Shown in pieces: positions 50,140 to 59,007 of a stretch of 64,000 nucleotides of DNA. Positions within the stretch are counted from its first letter, which is position 1. Each line of letters starts with the position of its first letter. The position numbers and the translations under genes are program-made. Source of the stretch: Brevibacillus_H ginsengisoli (GTDB lineage: Bacteria; Bacillota; Bacilli; Brevibacillales; Brevibacillaceae). The notes below the pieces were generated by a model, which was not told the origin of the DNA, did no database searches, and saw only the letters and a program-made list of their open reading frames with translations. The DNA lies in contig NZ_JBNJQR010000002.1 in assembly GCF_050113715.1 (NCBI RefSeq), positions 124,001 to 188,000 on the forward strand, read 5' to 3'.

Positions 50140-50955
50140 TTGAAGAAAAATATGAAGATTTTACTGTTCTTACTCGTGGTTGGACTCCTGCTGGCTGTAC
50201 CGATCAGTAATTTCTTTCAGTTATTTGATGTTCCCCCTACTCAAGAACAGATAGGGAAATTAGATAAATTAGCGGACGAAATGCTGGAAGCTGCGAAAAA
50301 AGGGGATATGGATACAGCGCGTGTCCGTTTGAACCGTCTGGCTGAAATGTTCCCCAATCAAACGTTGCCCGTTACCATTCGGATTGAAAGCTTGAATGCG
50401 ATCACTCAGTCTATCCTTGCTGCTAAACAAACGTTCTCTTCTGCGAAAGCGGGGGAGGATCTATATATCTGGCACGCGACCAGAGTAAGAGTGGCCATTG
50501 ATGCATTGAGCCACGAACATCAGCCGATGTGGAAAAATTATTATCCTTCCTACAGTGATCAAATGCAGCATTTGTTACAGGCCTCGGTAGAAAGGAATGC
50601 GGGAATGTTCAGGGCACAGCTTGAGGAGAATTACCGACTTTTCCTCGCCATTCGTCCCGCGATGAGTATTCATCTGAAAGAACAGCAGATGAATCTTATC
50701 ACCACAAGTTATGAACAATTAACAAAAGAATTGAAGAAGGAGAATCCTGATTGGCAGATGGTAAGAGAAACGCTGAGAGATCTTCATTCGACGATGCAGG
50801 AATCCTTCTCGGGAAATGAGACAAGTGCATGGGGAGTTCTGGTTGAACCGGGTTCTCCGTTTATGATGATCATGACGGTTTCCCTGGCGGTTACGCTTAC
50901 GCTTGCCTATGTGGCATGGAAGAAATATTCAGGTGAACAAGGAAAACTTGTGTAA
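50140..50955 (+). CDS. ypjB: Sporulation protein YpjB-like
   Basis: A 271-residue protein with an N-terminal signal or anchor, a helical outer domain and a C-terminal membrane helix (MMIMTVSLAVTLTLAYVAW). Order and topology match YpjB. TTG 50140 is 9 nt after AAGGAGG; a CCATAGT/ACTATGG hairpin lies just before it. The role in sporulation is from family knowledge. Confidence 0.8.
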   Translation: MKKNMKILLFLLVVGLLLAVPISNFFQLFDVPPTQEQIGKLDKLADEMLEAAKKGDMDTARVRLNRLAEMFPNQTLPVTIRIESLNAITQSILAAKQTFSSAKAGEDLYIWHATRVRVAIDALSHEHQPMWKNYYPSYSDQMQHLLQASVERNAGMFRAQLEENYRLFLAIRPAMSIHLKEQQMNLITTSYEQLTKELKKENPDWQMVRETLRDLHSTMQESFSGNETSAWGVLVEPGSPFMMIMTVSLAVTLTLAYVAWKKYSGEQGKLV

Positions 50956-50960
50956 ATGTG

Positions 50961-50993
50961 AACAGCCGATCCTAAGGAGGATCGGCTGTTTTG
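50961..50993. terminator. Terminator after ypjB
   Basis: AACAGCCGATCCT and AGGATCGGCTGTT form a perfect 13-bp stem with an AAGG loop and TTTT. It lies between convergent genes and may act on both strands. Confidence 0.9.
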
Positions 50994-51036
50994 TATAGAT
51001 CTTGCTATGTCCATGCTAAGTTTATTGAGACTTCAT

Positions 51037-51900
51037 TTAATTGTGCAGTGGCTTTTTATTTTCATCCAACGTGAAACCTTCACCAAGCACTTCATGCACG
51101 TCGTTCACTACGACGAATGCGTGGGGATCAATTTCTTGCACGATATTTTTATAGCGCGCCACTTCATTGCGGGCTACGACACAGTATACGACCTCTTTAT
51201 CCGATCCGGAGTAAGCCCCTCTTCCGGACAACAAGGTAACACCTCGTCCAAGATTCAAGAGCTCTTGGGCGACATCAGTGGCATGTTCGGAAATGATGGT
51301 TAATGCTTTTGCCGCGTACGCCCCGTCTTGTAAGAAATCGATTACCCGTGCCGCGATAAAAACGGCTACCAAGGTGTACATGGCGCTTTCGACACTTAAA
51401 TAGACAAGGGAAGAGCCAATCACCAGGATATCGCTTAGAAATAAGGTTCGGCCGATACTTACTCCAAATTTAAGTTGGAACCATCGAGCGATGATATCAA
51501 CGCCACCCGTTGTACCCCCGTAGCGAAAGATAATTCCCAATCCGGTTCCCACCGTCACACCGGCATAAAGGGAAGCGAGTAGACGGTCCTGCATCACTGC
51601 TGGATGAAGAATGATATCAAAGATAGAAAGTGCGGCGGATAATGAAAGTGTTCCAACGATGGTATAGATGAATGCGGTTCGCCCTAACACTCTCCAGCCG
51701 ATGATGAAAAGGGGCACATTGAGAGCCAGGTAGACAAGACCTTGATCAAGCGAGGGAACCAGGAGTTTAATGATAATACTGATACCGGTAATCCCGCCTT
51801 CAGCCAAGCTGTTTGGAATATTGAATTGATTAATGCCGAAACCCATAATAATTGTACCAATGATGATGGCCAGAATGCTTTTCAGCCTGATTTGCACCAT
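51037..51900 (-). CDS. ypjC: YitT family membrane protein (DUF2179)
   Basis: A protein of about 287 residues with six membrane helices and a C-terminal DUF2179 domain (VVYCVVARNEVARYKNIVQEIDP). The conserved NSLAEGGITGISII and RYGGTTGGVDIIAR segments are visible. The start is ATG 51900 on the - strand after AAGGAGTGAGGGA; the frame extends to 51954 without a ribosome site. It sits in the ypjC slot but on the opposite strand to its neighbours. Confidence 0.88.
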   Translation of the reverse strand: MVQIRLKSILAIIIGTIIMGFGINQFNIPNSLAEGGITGISIIIKLLVPSLDQGLVYLALNVPLFIIGWRVLGRTAFIYTIVGTLSLSAALSIFDIILHPAVMQDRLLASLYAGVTVGTGLGIIFRYGGTTGGVDIIARWFQLKFGVSIGRTLFLSDILVIGSSLVYLSVESAMYTLVAVFIAARVIDFLQDGAYAAKALTIISEHATDVAQELLNLGRGVTLLSGRGAYSGSDKEVVYCVVARNEVARYKNIVQEIDPHAFVVVNDVHEVLGEGFTLDENKKPLHN

Positions 51901-52011
51901 TCCCTCACTCCTTATATCAATGATGAATAATATGGACATGGCTTCCAGAGCCATTATAATCGAGGTTTTTCGGCTTGTCCAATCTGTGATACACTATTAA
52001 CCGTACATGAT

Positions 52012-52041
52012 TTGGCAAATCGTGTTTGTATACGTTACGAT
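52012..52041 (+). promoter_or_regulatory. Putative promoter of the mazG-dapB-bsh-cca-birA operon with palindrome
   Basis: TTGGCA (52012-52017), an 18-bp spacer and TACGAT (52036-52041). The -35 is part of the 6-1-6 palindrome GATTTG-G-CAAATC (52009-52021). Confidence 0.4.
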
Positions 52042-52079
52042 AGTAAGAAACCTGACGGTATTAAGACGAGGAGGCTGTT

Positions 52080-52412
52080 ATGGATCAAGCGAAAACGATG
52101 CGTGAGATTCAACAGGAAGTCGATCAATACATATCTCAATTCAAGGAGGGGTACTTCTCGCCGCTCGCGATGATGGCCCGAATGACCGAAGAAGTGGGAG
52201 AATTAGCACGTGAAATCAACCATTATTATGGAGAAAAACCTAAGAAAACAGATGAAGAGGCAAAAACCATTGATGAAGAATTAGGTGACGTTCTGTTTAT
52301 TGTCATCTGTTTTGCCAACTCGTTGAATATCGATTTGCAAGAAGCGTTTGATCGTATTATGCACAAGTTTAATACGAGAGACAAAGATCGTTGGACACGA
52401 ATAGAGGAGTAG
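52080..52412 (+). CDS. ypjD: MazG-like nucleotide pyrophosphohydrolase (YpjD)
   Basis: A 110-residue all-helical protein with the metal-binding MazG motifs TEEVGELAREI and DEELGDVLF. It would hydrolyse non-canonical nucleoside triphosphates. GAGGAGG precedes the ATG. It starts the operon running through dapB, mgsA, bshB1, bshA, cca and birA. Confidence 0.9.
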   Translation: MDQAKTMREIQQEVDQYISQFKEGYFSPLAMMARMTEEVGELAREINHYYGEKPKKTDEEAKTIDEELGDVLFIVICFANSLNIDLQEAFDRIMHKFNTRDKDRWTRIEE

Positions 52413-52419
52413 AACACAA

Positions 52420-53226
52420 ATGAACCATTCCAAGATTAAAGTTGCTGTTGCTGGCGCAAGGGGCCGTATGGGTCAAGAAGTGGTAAAAATGTTGCTTCTG
52501 GAAGAACAGTTTCAATTTGTCGCCGCTATTGATACCAAGTTCAATGGTGAGGACATTGGGAAGTTTGTCGGGGGAAAGGAATTAGGAGTTCCGATCTACA
52601 CGTCAATAGAGGAAGCTTTTACGACAAAGAAACCGGATGTACTGGTTGACTTTACGACCCCGCAGAGCATTTACCATCATATGGATGTCGCCTTGTCACA
52701 TCGTGTACGACCTGTAGTGGGTACGACCGGGCTTACTGCTGAACAAATGGATGAATTAAAAAAGCGCTCCAGTGAATCGGGAGTCGGAGCCATTATTGCG
52801 CCTAATTTCGCGATTGGAGCCATCCTTTGTATGAAGTTTGCCAGTATGGCGGCGAAATATATGCCGCATGTGGAGATTATCGAGCTTCATCACGATAAAA
52901 AACTGGACGCACCAAGTGGAACAGCATTGAAAACAGCCGAACTAATTGCAGAGGCGCGCACGATGGTCTCCCAAGGACATCCAGATGAAGAAGAGAGTAT
53001 CAAGGGTGCCCGAGGTGCTGAATATAACGGTTTCCGCATTCATAGTGTTAGATTACCGGGAATGGTAGCCCACCAGGAAGTTTTGTTTGGAGCAACGGGA
53101 CAGACCTTGTCCATTCGCCATGACTCCATTAATCGGGAATCGTTTATGCCTGGCGTCAACATGGCTATCAAAGCGGTCATGAATCTCGATCGTTTGATTT
53201 ATGGTTTGGAACACTTGATTGATTAG
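52420..53226 (+). CDS. dapB: 4-hydroxy-tetrahydrodipicolinate reductase
   Basis: A 268-residue enzyme with GARGRMGQEV (NAD(P)H site), the GTTGLT loop, and the catalytic motif ELHHDKKLDAPSGTA. It acts in lysine and dipicolinate synthesis, the latter needed for spores. It begins 7 bp after ypjD. Confidence 0.97.
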   Translation: MNHSKIKVAVAGARGRMGQEVVKMLLLEEQFQFVAAIDTKFNGEDIGKFVGGKELGVPIYTSIEEAFTTKKPDVLVDFTTPQSIYHHMDVALSHRVRPVVGTTGLTAEQMDELKKRSSESGVGAIIAPNFAIGAILCMKFASMAAKYMPHVEIIELHHDKKLDAPSGTALKTAELIAEARTMVSQGHPDEEESIKGARGAEYNGFRIHSVRLPGMVAHQEVLFGATGQTLSIRHDSINRESFMPGVNMAIKAVMNLDRLIYGLEHLID

Positions 53227-53270
53227 CATAAAACCTAGAATAAGTTGATCCTTTTAAGGAGAAATGAACG

Positions 53271-53666
53271 ATGAAAATAGCGCTAATCGCACATGATCGT
53301 AAAAAAGAAGAAATTGTACAGCTGGCTGTGGCCTATGAAAATATTCTTTCTGGACACGAGTTGTTCGCAACAGGTACGACGGGAACACGCATCATGGAGA
53401 ATACCCATTTAGATGTGACTCGCTTCTTGTCAGGGCCACTCGGGGGCGATCAACAAATTGGTGCCATGATCGCTCAGAATCAAATGGATATGATTATTTT
53501 CTTACGTGATCCACTGACGGCACAACCGCATGAACCAGACATTATTGCGCTCTTAAGATTATGTGACGTGCACAAAATTCCATTAGCCACCAATATGGGA
53601 ACCGCGGAAGTATTGCTGAAAGCACTTGCGCAAGGGGATCTTGACTGGCGACAAGTAGTAAGCTGA
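53271..53666 (+). CDS. mgsA: Methylglyoxal synthase
   Basis: A 131-residue enzyme with ALIAHDRKK, TGTTG, GPLGGDQQIGA and DPLTAQPHEPD, which contain the active-site Asp and His. It converts dihydroxyacetone phosphate to methylglyoxal. AAGGAG precedes the ATG. In Bacillales methylglyoxal is detoxified partly by bacillithiol, whose genes follow directly. Confidence 0.97.
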   Translation: MKIALIAHDRKKEEIVQLAVAYENILSGHELFATGTTGTRIMENTHLDVTRFLSGPLGGDQQIGAMIAQNQMDMIIFLRDPLTAQPHEPDIIALLRLCDVHKIPLATNMGTAEVLLKALAQGDLDWRQVVS

Positions 53667-53672
53667 GAGGGT

Positions 53673-54377
53673 ATGCATATGAAACCATTAGATATTTTAG
53701 CGATTGGCGCTCATCCCGATGATGTCGAGATTGGTGCTGCGGGAACGTTAATCAAAGCGGCCAGAAGCGGCAAGCGTGTTGGAATTATGGACTTGACGTA
53801 TGCGGAATTGTCCTCAAACGGCACGGTCGAACGCAGACAGGAAGAAGCGGCAGCTGCGACGCAATTGATCGGGTTGGCTGAGCGAATCCAGTGTGATTTC
53901 CCAGACCGTGGGTTAGAGGAAGTAAGATCGGAAGCCATTCGCAAAGTGGTAGATGTGATTCGCGAAACTCGTCCAAACGTTGTCATCGCGCCATATTTTC
54001 AAGATCGACATCCTGATCATGAGAGTGTCAGTCGAATTGTCAAGGAAGCGATATTTAACGCGGGTATCCATAAATATCAAGGATATCAAGCATTACCTGC
54101 GTATCGTCCGAGCAAGTTTTATTATTATTTTATCAATACAACGGTTACACCTAGCTTTTTTGTCGACATAACCGACATATATAGTGAGAAAACAGCCGTG
54201 CTTTCTTGCTATCGTAGTCAATTCGAGCAGGAAGCTGGAAGTGTTGTGACCCCATTGAACAATGGATACATCGAGTTGGTGGAAGCAAGAGAACGATTAT
54301 TTGGACAACAGGCTGGAACAACATATGCTGAAGGGTTTGTAAGCTCAACTCCACTCGTCTTGGATTATTTGCCATAG
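53673..54377 (+). CDS. bshB1: Bacillithiol biosynthesis deacetylase BshB1
   Basis: A 234-residue zinc enzyme of the PIG-L/LmbE family with the metal motif GAHPDDVEIG and HPDHESV. It deacetylates GlcNAc-malate in bacillithiol synthesis. It is adjacent to bshA, which makes the substrate. Confidence 0.95.
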   Translation: MHMKPLDILAIGAHPDDVEIGAAGTLIKAARSGKRVGIMDLTYAELSSNGTVERRQEEAAAATQLIGLAERIQCDFPDRGLEEVRSEAIRKVVDVIRETRPNVVIAPYFQDRHPDHESVSRIVKEAIFNAGIHKYQGYQALPAYRPSKFYYYFINTTVTPSFFVDITDIYSEKTAVLSCYRSQFEQEAGSVVTPLNNGYIELVEARERLFGQQAGTTYAEGFVSSTPLVLDYLP

Positions 54378-54407
54378 GCAGAAAATAGGGCAAAGGAGAG
54401 CTTTGAG

Positions 54408-55571
54408 ATGAACATAGGAATTACGTGTTATCCAGCGTTGGGAGGTTCAGGCGTCGTAGCGACAGAGCTTGGCAAGTTGCTGGCTGAACGGGGGCATAAC
54501 GTTCATTTTATTACCTCGGGTATGCCATTTCGCTTAGGACAGTTTCACCCCAATATTTTTTATCATGAAGTTGAAGTGAATCAATATGATGTGTTTAAAT
54601 ATCCGCCTTACGATTTAACTTTAGCGAATAGAATGGCCCAGGTAGCGATGAACGAAAATCTGGACATCTTACATGTTCATTATGCGGTTCCTCATGCACT
54701 CTGCGCCTATTTGGCTAAACAAATGGTCGGGGAACATTTGAAGGTTGTGACTACGCTTCACGGAACAGATATTACAGTCCTTGGCTATGACCCAAGTCTG
54801 CAAGAGATGATTCGTTTTGGGATTGAGCGAAGTGATATGGTAACAGCGGTTTCACAAGATCTGATCGAGGAGACTGCAGAACTTCTTCAGGTGAGCAAAA
54901 AGATTGAGCTTGTCTATAATTTTGTGGATAAGCGTCGTTATTATCGTCGTGAAGTAAAACAATGGAAACAAATGTTTGCTCCTCATGGTGAAAAAATCCT
55001 CATGCACATTTCCAACTTCCGTCCGGTGAAACGTGTGGCCGACGTCATGGAGGTGTTTGATCGAGTTCACCAAAAAATTCCTTCTAAGCTGTTGTTAATT
55101 GGTGAAGGACCTGATTTATCGTTAGTTCGCAAAATGGTTTGTGAACGTGAACTAGGTAATGACGTGATCTTTTTGGGGAAACAAGAGGATGTTGCTGAAG
55201 TCATTTCGTTAGCCGACATCATGTTGTTGCCTTCTGAAAAAGAAAGCTTCGGTTTGGTGGCCTTGGAAGCAATGGCATGTGGTGTTCCGGTTGTCGCTAC
55301 AAGGGCAGGGGGAATTCCTGAAGTTGTTCTAGATGGTCAAACCGGATTCCTGAGCGAAATTGGCGACGTGAACAAAATGGTCCAAGATATTATGGTGCTT
55401 CTGACGAACGACTCATTGTACCAGGAGTTTTCTCGTACATCGGTGGAACGATCCTGTAATACCTTCTGTCATGATACCATTGCCTCCCAGTATGAGAGGT
55501 TGTATCTGAAGCTGCTCGGTCGGCATGAGGAGTCAACCCTTAATCCATGCTCCTTTAATGCTTCGGTTTAA
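54408..55571 (+). CDS. bshA: N-acetyl-alpha-D-glucosaminyl L-malate synthase BshA
   Basis: A 387-residue GT4 glycosyltransferase with GITCYPALGGSGVVATELG at the start, HVHYAVPHA, TLHGTDITVLG and the nucleotide-sugar segment PSEKESFGLVALEAMACGVP. It performs the first step of bacillithiol synthesis. A hairpin (ATGCTTCGG/CCGAAGCAT, 55558-55584) overlaps its stop codon but lacks a T-tract. Confidence 0.95.
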   Translation: MNIGITCYPALGGSGVVATELGKLLAERGHNVHFITSGMPFRLGQFHPNIFYHEVEVNQYDVFKYPPYDLTLANRMAQVAMNENLDILHVHYAVPHALCAYLAKQMVGEHLKVVTTLHGTDITVLGYDPSLQEMIRFGIERSDMVTAVSQDLIEETAELLQVSKKIELVYNFVDKRRYYRREVKQWKQMFAPHGEKILMHISNFRPVKRVADVMEVFDRVHQKIPSKLLLIGEGPDLSLVRKMVCERELGNDVIFLGKQEDVAEVISLADIMLLPSEKESFGLVALEAMACGVPVVATRAGGIPEVVLDGQTGFLSEIGDVNKMVQDIMVLLTNDSLYQEFSRTSVERSCNTFCHDTIASQYERLYLKLLGRHEESTLNPCSFNASV

Positions 55572-55694
55572 ATATCCGAAGCATCTGCAATAATTTTGCA
55601 ATTAAGATCATAAAGCCAAAGAATGCTCTCATCTCAATTCTGACTCCTTTCCATTGTGTTGATGAGTCGGTATTTTAGAACAGGAGGAATTGTG

Positions 55695-56951
55695 GTGTTG
55701 AAGCAACTTGCAAGTGAACTGATTAAAGAATTAGAAAGCAATGGATACGAAGCTTTTTTCGTTGGAGGATGCGTCCGGGATTGGCTCATGAATAGACCCG
55801 TACATGATATAGATATATGTACGAATGCCCATCCCTGCGACGTCAGCCGAATTTTTCCGAATCATATCCCCACTGGATTAAAGCACGGCACCATTTCCGT
55901 GAAGCATGGCGGTCATTTGTTTGAAGTCACGACTTACCGTACGGAAGGAAAATACTCGGATAATCGCCGGCCAGACGAAGTGATGTTCGTCGCTGATCTG
56001 ACGGAAGATTTGGCGCGCAGAGACTTTACGATGAACGCAATAGCAATGTCCCGTACTGGAGAAGTCATCGATCCATTTAACGGTCAATCCGATTTAGATA
56101 AGAAGATCATCCGGGCTGTCGGAGATCCGGCTACTCGATTCCAAGAAGATGCCCTGCGGCTGTTGCGTGCTGTGCGTTTTGCCGCACAATTAGGCTTTAC
56201 GATCGAGGAGAAGACCAAACAAGGAATGGAAGTAACGGCAGTCTATTTATCACGGATCGCCATGGAACGGATTCGTGATGAAGTCTTAAAGATGTTTGCG
56301 AGCGATTATCCACTGCTTGGGTTTGAGACAGTGAATAAAACCTCCTTGCTTCAAGTATTTCCTCTTCTCCACAATCTATTTCAGATGGCTGAATCCCAAG
56401 TTTGGCGACTTGTGCATGTCCCTTCAATTCAGCAGAAGGTGGCTTTCGTCTGTTTTGCCGGATTGAAGGATCAAGCGGCGGCGGATACCGAAACAATATG
56501 TCAGTTCATTCGATTATCCAATAAAGATCGGGATTCCATTACCAATTTGGTTACGATCCTCTCGAGACTGAAACCTGTTTGGGATCACCCCCATTCTATT
56601 GAGTGGGGACCTTTACTGGTCAAATATGGACAAGTTGTCTGTGAACAGGTGGATGTGATACTACAGGCAATCTGGTGGAGGAATCGAGACGGACTGAGTA
56701 CAAAGCGATTAACGGAAACGTATCAAGAAATGCCGATTCATCATCTTAAGGAATTAGCGATTAGCGGCTTAGAGCTGCAACAAGCCTTTGACCGTAAAAA
56801 AGGCGAATGGATTGGCTGCACGCTTCACTATTTAGTTGAACAGGTAGCCCTGCATCACTTACCGAACACCCCAGAGGAACTGCTTATGGCTGCACGAAAA
56901 GAGGTGGAAAAGAATGAACATCAAACAGGAGATATTGAAGGCGTTTCATGA
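55695..56951 (+). CDS. cca: CCA tRNA nucleotidyltransferase
   Basis: A class II nucleotidyltransferase of about 418 residues with FVGGCVRDWLMNRPVHDIDI, TYRTEGKYSDNRRP, RRDFTMNAIA and EDALRLLRAVRFAAQ. It adds or repairs the tRNA 3' CCA. Start candidates are GTG 55692, GTG 55695 and TTG 55698 after AGGAGG; 55695 has the best spacing. Its end overlaps birA by 38 nt. Confidence 0.95.
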   Translation: MLKQLASELIKELESNGYEAFFVGGCVRDWLMNRPVHDIDICTNAHPCDVSRIFPNHIPTGLKHGTISVKHGGHLFEVTTYRTEGKYSDNRRPDEVMFVADLTEDLARRDFTMNAIAMSRTGEVIDPFNGQSDLDKKIIRAVGDPATRFQEDALRLLRAVRFAAQLGFTIEEKTKQGMEVTAVYLSRIAMERIRDEVLKMFASDYPLLGFETVNKTSLLQVFPLLHNLFQMAESQVWRLVHVPSIQQKVAFVCFAGLKDQAAADTETICQFIRLSNKDRDSITNLVTILSRLKPVWDHPHSIEWGPLLVKYGQVVCEQVDVILQAIWWRNRDGLSTKRLTETYQEMPIHHLKELAISGLELQQAFDRKKGEWIGCTLHYLVEQVALHHLPNTPEELLMAARKEVEKNEHQTGDIEGVS

Positions 56952-57897
56952 CCATCCTGACCAATTTATATCAGGTGAAGAATTGAGTCATACTTGCGGT
57001 TGTTCCCGAACAGCTGTATGGAAGCACATTGAGGAGCTTCGGCACGAAGGTTATGAGATTGAAGCTGTCCGCAAATCGGGATATCGTTTGCTTACGGCAC
57101 CTGACAGTATTTTGGGAGAAGAGATCATGCTGAACCTCGATTCCCGATGTATTGGCCGGAATGTGATTAGTTATGACAGTGTAATGTCGACGCAACCGCT
57201 GGCACATGAAGCAGCCGTCAAAGGAGCCGTCGAAGGCACCCTGATTATTGCGGAGGAACAGACTGGCGGGAAGGGTCGAATGGGTCGACCATGGCACTCT
57301 CCCAAAGGAAGCGGAATTTGGATGAGTCTTATCCTGCGGCCTGATATTCCATTGCCAACCGCCCCGCAAATCACGTTATTAACAGCAGTCGCCATGGCGA
57401 AAACCATGCAAGAAGCTTTGGGCGTAGAGGCAAAAATTAAGTGGCCCAACGATATTTTTATCAACGGTAAAAAAGTTTGCGGTATTCTCACTGAATTGAA
57501 TGCTGAAGCCCATCAAATCAAGTACTTAGTGGTAGGTATGGGGATCAACGCCAATTTATCCTTGCAAGAGTTTCCGCCTGAGCTGCGAGAGATCGCTACC
57601 TCTTTACAGATTGAAGCAGGACGGCCGATTCGGCGCGCAAACTTTATTCAAGACTTTTGCCGGACGTTTGAGCGGTTGTATGAAGGCTATCTGGAACATG
57701 GATTTGCTCCGATTCGCGCCGCGTGGGAAGCGAATTCTTATACGATTGGCAGACAGGTACAAGTACACTCTTCACAGACACCGCTGTCGGGTACAGCGAT
57801 TGGGCTTGATCCAGATGGTGTATTAATTGTACAAGACGCACTTGGTCAAGAACACAAGGTCTATTCTGCTGACGTGGAATATGATGCAAAAAAATAA
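56914..57897 (+). CDS. birA: Bifunctional biotin ligase / biotin operon repressor
   Basis: A 327-residue protein with an N-terminal winged helix-turn-helix (SGEELSHTCGCSRTAVWKHI) and a ligase domain with GGKGRMGRPWHSPKGSGIW and KWPNDIFINGKKVCGIL. It biotinylates carboxylases and can repress biotin genes. It overlaps the end of cca. No BirA operator was seen in this window. Confidence 0.96.
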   Translation: MNIKQEILKAFHDHPDQFISGEELSHTCGCSRTAVWKHIEELRHEGYEIEAVRKSGYRLLTAPDSILGEEIMLNLDSRCIGRNVISYDSVMSTQPLAHEAAVKGAVEGTLIIAEEQTGGKGRMGRPWHSPKGSGIWMSLILRPDIPLPTAPQITLLTAVAMAKTMQEALGVEAKIKWPNDIFINGKKVCGILTELNAEAHQIKYLVVGMGINANLSLQEFPPELREIATSLQIEAGRPIRRANFIQDFCRTFERLYEGYLEHGFAPIRAAWEANSYTIGRQVQVHSSQTPLSGTAIGLDPDGVLIVQDALGQEHKVYSADVEYDAKK

Positions 57898-57909
57898 TGA
57901 ATCTGTTAT

Positions 57910-57964
57910 ACTTCCGTAGTGAGGCTGTATCGCTCTTCTATAGCGAATGGCACTCATCGGAAGT
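57910..57964 (+). other. Long bulged hairpin after birA
   Basis: ACTTCCG (57910-57916) pairs with CGGAAGT (57958-57964). Inside, GTGAG pairs with CTCAT, GC with GC and TCGCT with AGCGA around a 7-nt loop. TCTTTGTTTT follows, so it may be the operon terminator or part of a structured panB leader. Confidence 0.55.
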
Positions 57965-58018
57965 TCTTTGTTTTACCATTCATTTTACATTCTGCTCTGA
58001 GCCAATCAGGACCGAGAC

Positions 58019-58062
58019 AGAAGGACATCCAATGTATCGTCATTACACATGGACGACCTTCT
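58019..58062 (+). promoter_or_regulatory. Second structured element in the panB leader
   Basis: AGAAGG (58019-58024) pairs with CCTTCT (58057-58062), with inner CCA/TGG and TGT/ACA helices. The gap 57898-58146 otherwise contains only a frame without a ribosome site. Confidence 0.45.
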
Positions 58063-58146
58063 TTGCTTTGGTAAAAGAGGGTTTTTTGCATTTGGGTGAG
58101 TTCGTGTTGGTTGAAGGCGAAGAAGCAAGACGAGGTGGGGGAAGCC

Positions 58147-59007
58147 ATGTTAGGTAAAAGTGCTCCTGTAACAACATCGGATCTTCGCAAAGCAAAACAG
58201 GAAAAAAGTCCAATCGCAATGGTAACAGCGTATGATTATCCATCTGCGAAAATCGTGGACGAAGCGGGAGTCGATATGATTCTCGTCGGTGATTCACTGG
58301 GAATGGTCGTACTCGGTTATGAATCGACAATCCCTGTTACGATGGAAGACATGATCCATCATACCAAGGCGGTAACTCGAGGCGCCAAGCGAGCGTTTGT
58401 GGTCGCGGATATGCCTTTCCTCAGTTACCATGGTACGCCTGAAGAAGCGATCCGCAATGCTGGACGCCTGATGCAGGAGGGGCTTGCCAAAGCAGTGAAA
58501 ATCGAAGGCGGTCTGGAAGTCGCACCTTTGGTGAAACGGATGACGCAAGCCGGAATCCCGGTAGTCGGTCATATCGGGTTGACACCGCAGACTGTTTACC
58601 AGATGGGCGGTTACAAAGTGCAAGGAAAAGATATCGAAGCTGCTCACCGATTGATAGAAGAGGCTAAAGCGCTTGAAGAAGCGAATGCTTTTGCCATCGT
58701 TCTGGAATGTGTGCCAGCCGAAGTCGCTGCCAAAGTAACCGAGAGTGTCAGCATTCCGACAATTGGAATCGGAGCTGGTGCTGGTTGTGATGGACAAGTA
58801 CTTGTCTTCCACGATATCCTAACCTATGCTTCAAGCCTAAAGCCCAAATTCGTGAAACAATACGCGAATGTTGGTGAAATGATCTACCAAGCTGTTTCCT
58901 CTTATGTTGAGGAAGTGAAGGACAGACGTTTCCCGGCGCGTGAACATACATTTGCAGCATCTGAAGAGACGATTGCACAATTATATGGTGAAGGAGTTAA
59001 GCTATGA
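58147..59007 (+). CDS. panB: 3-methyl-2-oxobutanoate hydroxymethyltransferase
   Basis: A protein of about 286 residues with MVTAYDYPSAKIVDEAGVD, LVGDSLGMVVLGY, ADMPFLSY and the TIGIGAGAGCDGQVLVFHD motif. It makes ketopantoate with methylene-THF. ATG 58147 follows a G-rich ribosome site; the frame to 58096 has none. It starts the panBCD operon. Confidence 0.96.
   Translation: MLGKSAPVTTSDLRKAKQEKSPIAMVTAYDYPSAKIVDEAGVDMILVGDSLGMVVLGYESTIPVTMEDMIHHTKAVTRGAKRAFVVADMPFLSYHGTPEEAIRNAGRLMQEGLAKAVKIEGGLEVAPLVKRMTQAGIPVVGHIGLTPQTVYQMGGYKVQGKDIEAAHRLIEEAKALEEANAFAIVLECVPAEVAAKVTESVSIPTIGIGAGAGCDGQVLVFHDILTYASSLKPKFVKQYANVGEMIYQAVSSYVEEVKDRRFPAREHTFAASEETIAQLYGEGVKL

Noticed and set aside
57897..58157. 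86-residue ORF before panB
   Set aside because: There is no ribosome site, its composition is cysteine- and histidine-rich and it covers two RNA-like hairpins.
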